The notes beneath the pieces were generated by a model. That model worked only from the letters and a program-made list of their open reading frames with translations. It ran no database searches and was not told the origin of the DNA. 64,000 nt of DNA from Mesodorylaimus sp. YZB2_4 (taxonomy: Eukaryota > Nematoda > Enoplea > Dorylaimida > Dorylaimidae): NCBI GenBank assembly GCA_030248295.1, contig JASANH010001213.1:434001-498000 (forward strand), read 5' to 3'. Each line of letters starts with the position of its first letter. Position 1 is the first letter of the stretch. Positions 54,742 through 64,000 of this stretch are shown here, in pieces. Position numbers and translations under genes: made by a program.

Positions 54742-56286
54742 TGAAATAGATGCAGTTATGACAAGAAATTCACAAATGCGTTGTTTCCGCAGATATTTGA
54801 AGTAATTTCCGTTTTCCTCGGGGACCAAAGCTCTTGACCTGGCGCGAGACCACCCTAGACGCTAATTCCCCGTTTCCGCTCCGAAAGCTGCCTCCATGCC
54901 AAAACTAATTGATAAGGCAATCACACGAATGGCCTGCTCATGGCTATTATAGAAATGGTTATAACCTAAAAAGCTGTACCAGAAAGTGCCGGAAGCCTGG
55001 CTCCTCGAGGTGGCACGTCCCTCGTGGCACTATTCGAATGCTTCAATATGCTGCGAAGGAACATTTTCTTCGGCTGATTGAACGAGTTAGACTCGAATGA
55101 AGCAACGGCGAAGAGGGGATGCAAAAAATGCTGTGCGGTTGATGCGGTGTTGGTGCAATGATCACGGATATAAAAAAAAAAATAGACGCTGGTTAATGGT
55201 TGTATCAATATACCCTTGACTTGATTCTGGGTATACGAGACAGTTTTTCACTCCTTCAAGCCGTTAAAATCCGAGAAGAGCAAGATAAAGTTGTTTTTTC
55301 GCGGCCACCACAAAAAATTATGGGGTCTGGCAGCTACTGTAGATTAGTGAGGCAAGAAATGACAACACCGGAATCAATGATGCGGTGGACGTATTGATAA
55401 CATGGTCATAAATAATGGGCCTACCTAATGTACTAAACGTGGCGTAGCAACAAGTGGCGCCAAGACGATTGCGGTATAAGAGCGTGGTTTCAGATCGAAG
55501 ACGTGTTCTACTTCGAAGCTTCCTTCAGATGGTCTGAGTGAAAAAGATGGCAAGCATTTTTCAAGTAAAAAAAAATGGAATTCTGATTCTGAATTTTGTG
55601 CTCCAATGTATCCTGTATCCTGAATCGACTTGAAGGGCTCTTATGCAAGGTTTGCAGTGAAGCAGTTAGGCCTCTAGATAGAAGAAAATGGCACGTTTTG
55701 CTTGTAGTTATATTTCTTGTAGAGCCAGCCAATTGGCATTCATTCGTTCCGTGTGAAACACTTGACTCGCCCCACGGCAAACTAGGGCTTACCATAGCAT
55801 GGGACAGTGCCGGAACTCAAGCCACAGGAGCTGTACCACGCAGTCCACGACGCTTTGCGATATCGTTTATTGCCATCACACCACAAGGGCCGTGTAGACT
55901 CAAGAAGACGCACGTGACGGCGTCGAAGGGGCTCCAACGGACCTGAGCCCAGAGTGCTCATGGAGCATCCAGACCAGGAACTCTAGACTAGTTCTTTACT
56001 GATGCCTGCAACCAAGCTAGACACACACACAGGGGAAAGGGACCAGAGAGCGTAGCACCTGCATAGTCCATGCCTATTACACGTGCACACTGTACTCACG
56101 CTCACGGTCAGACGTTCCGCAGCCTTTTCGTTCACCATACAATAGCCTCGACTACCTAAATTTGCCCTATTTTTAACGTTATACAGTCATACACAAGAAC
56201 TTGGGCTAGAAAGAAGCTTACAATAAGCAGTCGAGAAATGCTCCACATACAAAACAAGCTTTCTGCAGCTTTTAGCTCATCAGCCT
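54742..56286. other. Intergenic
   Basis: Between the channel gene and the MITE. Open frames at 55508-55946 on both strands lack motifs; no gene recognised. Confidence 0.4.
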
Positions 56287-56465
56287 AGTGTTAGAAATGA
56301 CCTCATGGGCAAGGTCAGAAGTCTGTCAAAACCCTAATTGACCGACCCTTGGTCAAAGTCGGCGTCAGGTCAGAAAATTTTTTGGAGGGTCGGTCAAGGT
56401 CAGGGACCGACCCTTCAAGTCAGGGTCAGGTCAGACAGTGAAAAACCCAGGTCATTGGAACACTA
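56287..56465. mobile_element. Short MITE with GGTCA words
   Basis: The left end AGTGTTAGAAATGACC and the reversed right end TAGTGTTCCAATGACC form a TIR. The flanks are ATCAGCCT and GTCAGCCT, an 8-bp target duplication with one mismatch. The interior is almost wholly GGTCA/GACCC words (GGGTCGGTCAAGGTCAGGG). TAGTGTT termini and the 8-bp duplication fit a hAT-derived MITE. Confidence 0.75.
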
Positions 56466-57667
56466 GTCAGCCTCTACGATAACCTCGCAACGGATGCTAT
56501 TGTAAAGACTCTGGCTCTGCAACATGCACAAGTCGACGATTGCGAGCGAATCACATGCATGTAGCTGCTATAAAAACTTGGTATCGTAAGCCTTAACTAG
56601 AAAGGGGATCAGAATTAACAATCAATATAAATAAAGGAAAATATTTAAACTCCATACTGTACATATCAAAGTTTTCTTCAATCAGTTTCCTCACGATTAC
56701 AGGCAATTCTAATGCTATCCCTGTTTGCCTTTAGTACTTTTCCCACGAAGCTACAGTATCACTCCTTCACTCCTTCACTCCTTCACACAGTGTCATGACA
56801 ACCGATTCATGTTATGTAGAATGCCCATTTGAGTTTTCTCACAGCAGAAGGGTCAGACCCAAAAACTGTTGACAACTATAGACTATGGACTGCGTGTCCT
56901 CATCGTCAGTATGTAGTACAGTAGACATATTGCATGACTATTCTCTATTTGGATTGATACAAACCCGCTTTCCAGCCTTTACACAGTCTACCATTTCGGT
57001 GTTAACCGGAAAAGGCAGAAGACCTGGAATCAAATTATATTCGACAGGAGTTGAAACTGTGAACGCAAGCAAAAGAAGTCACGGTAGGACTCATTGTCAT
57101 GCACGTAGGACAACGATTTTTCATGGCAGACTACAGCTTTCTACGAGTACCTTGCTAGTCTCTATCTACTTCAAGTTTCTTTGAATTTTTTCTTCTCTTT
57201 ACTCGTCGATGAATACCTGAAGGAATATGTAGACGGAAGCATAACGAAATCCCGTATTGAACAATTTGTAGTAACCTGATGGTTGCATGTGTCTGTTTGA
57301 TACGCGCACAAGGTTCATAGAAAACCTGTGACCACCTGTTTTTTTAAATAGCACTACTTTATAATTGCAGATGTTATTTCCTATGTTGGGCATTTTGCAC
57401 CCGATTTCCAATGATAACGGCTCGAAAAGCAAAGACGAGCATTGACGTCATAAAAAAGGACTCTGCCAAAATTCTTTCACCATCCCACTGTGCACGTATG
57501 GTCATGCGGAGAAGACGACTTTGTTGACTCCTTATCTTTTTGTATTATCATGGGTCTGGTAGTTTTAGTTGAGAAAACTAGCAGGAGCGCACGGACAGCC
57601 AGTGACAGGCGTGGTTCTGTTCTGTCGAGAGCATTCATTCACGCTTGGTTCGCGTGCAGTCTTTATA
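56466..57667. other. 5' flank of the ABCB gene
   Basis: No exon recognised. A triplicated ACTCCTTC lies near 56761-56784. Confidence 0.4.
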
Positions 57668-60600
57668 ATGCCGTTATTCCAAAAAGATAAAAAAGAAGGC
57701 GGAAGTCAAGAAGCTCTACTGATACCCAAGGATGGCAAAAATGGAGATTATGGTGCCACAACTGACCACAAGTATAAGATTATGATAACCTCATTCGGGT
57801 GATTTATCACAATATCGATTTTTAGGTCGACTGATAAACAATCAAGAAAGGTCGATGAGAAAGATGTCAAAGCAAGACCGTTCAAAGATTTAGTAAGGAA
57901 CATTTAACCTTGATTAAAGTGGCTCGCGAGTTGTGCATTTTGACGCGTTTGCCACATTTTAGTACCGTTATTCCACAGCCACCGATATAGCTCTGGTCGT
58001 ATTCGGAGTCTTTGGCTCCTTGGTCAATGGGGTCGGCTTCCCGCTCATGTCCATTCTGTTTGGTGGCCTGACCAATAGTTTTATCGGAGCGGACAAATCG
58101 ATCAACAAAGTTGTTGTACCCCCAAATATGACTTCACCATATAGCACTGTCACAGCCAGCAGCATCACTGGTCTGCCGCCATCATCTGCAATCACTGATG
58201 GCAGCTTAACAGCTCCAAATGCTTTTGAAGAATTCAATCAGAATGTAATCAGATACTCTGTGTACTACTCCTACATGGGCTTGTTCATTCTAGTATTCGC
58301 TTATATACAGGTGAGATATTGCCTTTCGCTGCTCCGAATTGCTCATATAACCCGCCTTTTGCGTCCTTAGACGTCCTGTTGGATGATATCATGTGAACGG
58401 CAGATTTATCAAATTCGCAAGCAGTTCTTTAAGAATATCTTGCATCAAGAAATCGCCTGGTTTGATGAACATCAAAGTGGCGAACTGACCACCCAGCTAT
58501 CTGAGTAAGGACTTTAAGGTTTTCTTTCAATTGATATACCCTGAATATTTCGCTATTACAGTAATCTTGATCGTATAAAAGAGGGGATTGGCGACAAATT
58601 GGGCCTGTTGGTGCAATACTCTGCTCAGTTCGTGGCTGGGTTCGTGATCTCTTTCGTCTACAGCTGGAAACTGACACTTGTCATGATGTCCTTGACACCC
58701 ATCTTGGTCGCTCTGGTGGGACTGATGTCCAAGGTAAGGATTGGCCCTTGATCGTTCCCATGTTCCCAACCAATGCAGGCATACAAGTGTCTGCAGAATG
58801 AGCTTATAGTTACGGGTATGGTACGTGAAGTATAATACGTGAAGTAATACTACACGTGATTTCATAATTAATAACCAAGAGTTTCGTCAGCTCAAATCTG
58901 GCGCCTGTCTGTACCCGCGAGCACTTACCTACTGAACGTACGAGTAGATACGAGTATGAAATGACGTCGTATTAGAGCATGTTATCGACTTTAACTACTA
59001 CGGAAAATGCCAGTTTTGCAGTCAGCCCTCTAGGAACTTTCGAGAAACCAGTCGACGGCGATGATCAGTACCAATTTAGGAGGAGAGCTAGGAGCTACTT
59101 AGGAGCACAACTAACAATGAGTCAAACGCAATGTGTGGCATGCTTATTTTTTTGACCAGGTATTGTAAATTTTCTCCGCCTGATGTTCAAGTAGAGCAAA
59201 TTGTCGGAAATGTTCATGCATGTAAGCTCTTCGCAAAATCTGTCGATCTACATAGCACATGTGAACAAGTTACTCATGTTTCACACAGTTTTTTACCTTG
59301 CTGGGATCTAAGGGGTCCCTGTATGGGATACGTGAGAGTAATAAGGGGCCCAACTTGGGGATGTACCAGAGGATTTATGGTATAGTCACAATGCTGCACG
59401 TCTTTTCTGTTGCACCTTCAAATTTGTCACATTTCTACCAGCTTGCAGAAAGGCTTTTGTGAGAAAAAAGAAGAGACTCACAAAACCCACCCCGAAAATT
59501 CTGTCCTTCCCTCCCTTGTTCTTTGTCCGAGATCGTTTTCTCACGACATTATTCCCTACCAGCCTCTATTCCGGCAGACCTTATAGTTTAGGGTGCATAC
59601 GCGTAGCGACATTACAGTACATACAGTATATGAGCTTCGCATCACATATTCCAACCTGACCGTTATTATCGCCTGCCTGAATCCTCTGTTCTTCTACTGC
59701 AAACCGCACCTTTGCCCTTTCACTTACAGCTGCTTATCTCGAACAAAGTTAGCCCTGATTTCTTGCAGCTGTTATTACTGTTTCAGTACATCTCTAAAAC
59801 GGCGAAGAAAGAACAAGCGCAGTACGCCGTTGCGGGTGCTGCGGCCGAAGAGGTCCTGTCATGTATCCGAACAGTGATCGCCTTCAATGGACAGAAACAG
59901 GAATGCGACAGGCAAAACCAACGGGAACTGAGTTCACACCTGACAAACTTTAACATCGACTTGTCATTTCAGATATGAGAAAGCATTGGTCGATGCGAAA
60001 AAGACAGGAATGATGAAAGCCCTGTTCACTGCTGTCGCACTGGCTATTCTTTTTATTGTCATTCACGGCTCGTATGGCCTTGCCTTCTGGTAATATTTTA
60101 TTACTATTTTTCGTATTTTAGAAAAGTCATGTCAGATCAGTCGATATGATCCTTATCAGCGGATCTAATGACTCTGATCAGATCGGTTCACCTGCTAAAG
60201 AGGGTCAGACAGCTGATGAGTCTTTGAGGCAGCTGGCTTGACGAACACCTAACAAAATAATCTATTTTCGTAGGTTCGGTGCCAAAATGATCAACTGGGG
60301 TCAAATAGATCCAGGCACCGTTTTCATAGTTTTAATGGCAGTGATGAGCGGAACTATGAGTCTGGGCAATATTGCACCTCAGCTGGCCTTATTGGCCACA
60401 GCTAGAGGAGCAGCTTCGGTCATTTTTGACATCATCGATGCTGTAAGTTCCGTTTTTGTCCTTTTCAGTCAGCTTTTTGAAAGAATATTTTTAGAAACCT
60501 AAAATTGATTCCTACTCCACTTCGGGCAAAACACTGGATCAGCCTCAAGGCTGGATCGAATTCAACAATGTCAAATTTGCATATCCTACAAGGAAGGACG

Positions 60601-63600
60601 TAGTTGTACTAAATGACGTTTCGTTCGGTGTTGAGCCTGGTCAGTGCGTCGCCGTGGTCGGTGCTAGTGGATGCGGAAAATCGACTCTTGTCAACCTGCT
60701 ACTTCGATATTACGATGTTGACTCTGGAGAGGTGATGCAGGCAGTGCTTCAGGCGATAGGTAAGTATTTTTCAGAAAACTATTTTTTTAGGTAAATATTG
60801 ACGGAGAAAACATTAAAAACTTGAATTTACGATGGCTGAGGAATATGATCGCCGTCGTGAGTCAAGAGCCGATCCTCTTCGATGCAACAGTGGAGGACAA
60901 CATTCGTTTTGGAAGGGAGGGCGTCACGAAAAATGAACTGATAGAAGCCGCAAAAATGTCAAATGCTCATGATTTTATTTGCTCATTGCCAGAAGTAAGC
61001 GCCTTTCTTTAGTCTCATCGTCATTTCTTCCCGCCAGTCCTATTGGGTAATTCTATCTGTAGGGCTATCATACCCGCGTTGGCGAACGTGGCACTCAATT
61101 ATCCGGAGGTCAGAAGCAAAGAATAGCCATCGCTCGTGCCTTGGTTCGAAGACCGAAGGTGCTTCTCTTGGACGAAGCCACGTCAGCCTTGGATGCCGAG
61201 AGCGAAAGTCTGGTTCAGGAAGCCTTGGACAAGGCTCGGCAAGGTCGGACGACGATCGTGATCGCCCATCGATTGTCGACTATTCGAAACGCTGACAAGA
61301 TCGTGGCATTCAAGCAAGGCCGGATTGCCGAAGTTGGGACGCATAATCAGCTGATGGACAAGAAAGGACTCTACTACGATTTGGTGACAGCTCAGACCTT
61401 CGAAACGTCAGCTGCAGCGAATGTGAGCGAAAACGAAGAGGATGATGTGTTTGCAGAAAGTAAGGCTGCCTTCACTCTTTCTGCGTCTCCCCAGGAAAGA
61501 GGTTGAAGCAATAAGTCTCGTGGGGTCATAACTGAACAGTTGTAGTGTTCAGCCGCAAAATAAAAAAGACTTGACTTGCAAAACGTAGTGTACCAAATTC
61601 AGACTCCTTTTTAAGCCAAAAAGCAGAGGTTGAAGGTGCATTAGGTGGCCTGTTGAATGAAATTGATATTCTACTGTAATTTACATGGAAGTTCGGCTCA
61701 TAATCATAATGATGCTCTCTGCCCCCACTGGCAGCGTAGAAAATGTATAATAGTGTTCTTTTCAGGCGGCGATGAGAATAGCGCCGATGCTTCGGATCAC
61801 GGAAAATTAAGGAAAGCTAGCAGCCGGAAGTTAACACACTCGACAAGTCGCAAGCATACTGCTGGATACCTGAGTGGTAGCGAAAATGAAGCCCCGGCTG
61901 GAAGGAAACTGAGTCGAATGCTGAGCAAGGCAACTGAAAGTGACAAGGAGAGATTAAAACGGGAAGCTAAGGTATGGTATTGAAGATGATGTCGACTGCT
62001 ATTACTCACACACAAGCCTGATCTACTTGCATTCTCTGACTCCTCATTTTCAATTTCTTCTGTGACGTTTGGTAATTCACAAGGCAGCAGTGCCTTCGTG
62101 TGACCCTCGTCAGTCGTGCGCCATGGCGATTGGGTCAGGATTCGTGATGACGATTCGTATTGGTTTTTCTGAGGTCCGTCGGGTTCTATCTTACGCCCTC
62201 CTATCAGAGAGTTGCAGTCATTCGTGCGTGCGTGCACTGCTTGTTACCCGATGTCATGTTGCCTGTGCACGCAGCTGGTCGGAGAGATGATGGACCAAAG
62301 TCCATGAGATCAAATTTAAGGCTTGACATACTTTCCAGCAGATCTAGGATGACGGCAGAAACACGAAACCTACATGTCTGATGCCTGGGGGAGAGTATTG
62401 ATCTACCAACGGCCCAGGAATGCTGATTAAAACTGTACATCCCAACACTGCATCAACCTACTGTATAACTACGGTACTGTATTGAGCGAGGCAAGTGATG
62501 TGTCACTTTTGTTTTAGGAAGAGCAAGCTGAAGAATCGTCAGTCTTGGCAATAATCAAAGAGAACAAGCCCGAATGGCTGGCAATTTTATTGGGTCTTTT
62601 GGGGTCGCTCGTTCGCGGTGTCGTCTTTCCAGCGTTCGCTTTGTTTTACTCACAAATGTTCTCTGTGAGTACCAAAATATATTCCTTTATGATTTTCCAA
62701 AATAGTTCTGCATTCTAGGCCTACAGTAAAGAAGGCGACGAGCTAGTCCGCGAGTCAACAATCTGGTCTCTTGTTATGGTGGCCTTGGGATTTGCCATGG
62801 GAGGAGGACAGTTTCTTTCGGTAAGTCCTTCACTGTAGGTCTTCAGGCTAGTACACCTTTTGTATGGCCTTTCCTACTTTAGATCTACTTCTTTGGTGTG
62901 TCGTCAGAAAATCTGACCATGCGCTTACGCATGAAAGCTTTCAAGAATGTTCTGAGGCAAGACGCGTCCTACTTTGACGATAAGAAACATTCTAGTGGAA
63001 AACTGTGCACCAGGCTAGCCACTGATGCACCTGCAATAAAAGGGGTAGGTACCGCCTGTTTTTATGACGTCTTTTGCTAATAGCACGATTTGCAGGCTGT
63101 GGACATGAGATTGGGAACAGTTTTGACATCATTCATGTCAATGCTCGCTGGTATCGTGATTGGATTCATCTATGGCTGGGAGCTAACCTTGTTGATGCTA
63201 TTGATCTTGCCTCTGTTTGCACTGGGCACCTATGTGAACATGAAATTAAGGCACGGGAATCAAAATCGAGATGCGAGGTTGTTGGAGGATGCGGGTCAGG
63301 TAAGTCACAATAATTTAGACAGCTTAACGCAACTGTAGTAGGTTGCAGACTATGTAAATAAGCACAGTGCATGATTAGCGGATGATAGCGGCGTGGTGCA
63401 CAATACTGGACGTAGGCCAGGCATTATCTGTTTACTGGGAGGATGGGTGATCCCTAATGCAGGCCAGTTCACTGCACCCTATCACTCCCAACTCACTTGA
63501 TGCCTTTTTATTCCTACTACACGTACGCCATTACTTGTACCCGGGTCAAGCAAAACTAATGTATAATCGGCATACCCTGAATGACCTTTCACAAAATCGG

Positions 63601-64000
63601 TGCAACTCAGTAGCTTCTTTTTTAGACAGCGGCTGAAGCCATCGAGAACATAAGAACTGTCCAATCACTGACCAGGGAAGTGCCAATTTATGAAACCTTC
63701 TGCCGTTGCTTGGAACGTCCGCACAAACAATCCCTGCGAAATACTCAGATCCAATCGGTCAGCTATGCGTTCTCGCAATGCATAGTCTTCTTTTTCTACG
63801 CTGCTTGCTTCCGTTTCGGTGGATTCTTGGTCATGCAAGGCGATATGCAACCATTGGATGTTTTCAAGTAAGAACAAAAAATATGAGGCCACCCACTTGA
63901 CATGGATATTTTTGCAGAGTCTTCTTCGTCATCATGTTTTCTGGAATGACCATCGGTTGGGCAACAGCATATTTCCCGGAAATGTTCAAGGCCCGAGTCG
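57668..64000 (+). CDS. P-glycoprotein-type ABCB transporter, 5' 18 exons (runs off the edge)
   Basis: Exons read in continuous phase: 57668-57771, 57826-57892, 57963-58310, 58371-58504, 58562-58733, 59787-59911, 59973-60089, 60274-60442, 60495-60731, 60791-60994, 61063-61459, 61766-61971, 62518-62664, 62719-62820, 62883-63044, 63096-63299, 63626-63867, 63918-64000 (cut). The first half is complete: N-terminal cytosolic tail, TM1-TM6 with a glycosylated first loop, then a nucleotide-binding domain with [11 protein letters not shown], Walker [11 protein letters not shown] loop VVSQEPILF, signature [15 protein letters not shown], Walker [13 protein letters not shown] and H loop IAHRLS. A long charged linker (61459-61971) follows, then TM7 onward of the second half. 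This is an ATP-driven exporter of lipophilic compounds in the plasma membrane. The intron after ECDR uses a GC donor (59912). Reading past the exon 11 donor gives a stop at 61506 followed by AATAAA at 61559. Confidence 0.93.

Noticed and set aside
62280..62400. Another family C repeat copy in an ABCB intron
   Set aside because: Only a short GGGGGAGAGTATTGAT phrase agrees; too little to call.
1..64000. CRISPR array, bacterial operon or prokaryotic defence system
   Set aside because: The window is eukaryotic with spliced genes; no regularly spaced repeats of that kind exist.

Overview
This is eukaryotic nuclear DNA, most likely from a nematode or a close relative. Genes are split by short GT-AG introns (many 45-100 nt, a few near 1 kb) and lie among large amounts of decayed repeats. 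The chemoreceptor-like GPCRs are intronless, one resembles the nematode Sra/Srab type, and there are N-domain-only TIMPs and a TWK-type two-pore potassium channel. The species cannot be named from the window. All exon models below were read by eye; splice phases were checked codon by codon where stated.

Layout: 1-8.9 kb holds a broken GPCR, a PIF/Harbinger relic, several tRNA-derived SINEs and one intact GPCR (6.4-7.4 kb). From 9.2 to 12.5 kb, on the minus strand, lie two tandem TIMP-like genes and a secreted alpha-carbonic anhydrase. A small EGF-plus-membrane-helix gene sits at 14.3-14.7 kb. From 18.5 to 26.8 kb is a duplicated block: one copy carries an intact GPCR (24.4-25.4 kb), the other a GPCR copy split by a solo LTR and, upstream, a 1.2 kb element bounded by an 8-bp target duplication. 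A seven-exon purple acid phosphatase follows (26.8-29.8 kb), then a second 8-bp-duplication element with a mariner relic nested inside it, then an intronless TAPT1 homologue (32.3-34.3 kb), a Sra/Srab-like GPCR (36.7-37.9 kb) and a membrane-anchored transthyretin/HIU-hydrolase-fold protein (39.3-40.5 kb). A decayed non-LTR retrotransposon (41.0-42.3 kb) precedes an intronless C-type-lectin-like membrane protein and a small orphan gene. The last part has an eight-exon GMC oxidoreductase (48.4-51.3 kb, minus), a two-pore K+ channel (52.6-54.7 kb, minus) and the first 18 exons of a P-glycoprotein-type ABCB transporter that runs off the right edge.

There are no operons; neighbouring genes mostly have unrelated jobs. 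Several encode cell-surface or secreted proteins (receptors, TIMPs, carbonic anhydrase, lectin, channel, efflux pump). The strongest new signals are: (i) SINEs sharing the 3' tail of the local LINE; (ii) TIR elements with 8-bp target duplications, each built from its own private degenerate word; (iii) a membrane-tethered HIU-hydrolase-like protein with a replaced catalytic His; (iv) marked excess of the heptamer TACTGTA/TACAGTA in non-coding DNA.
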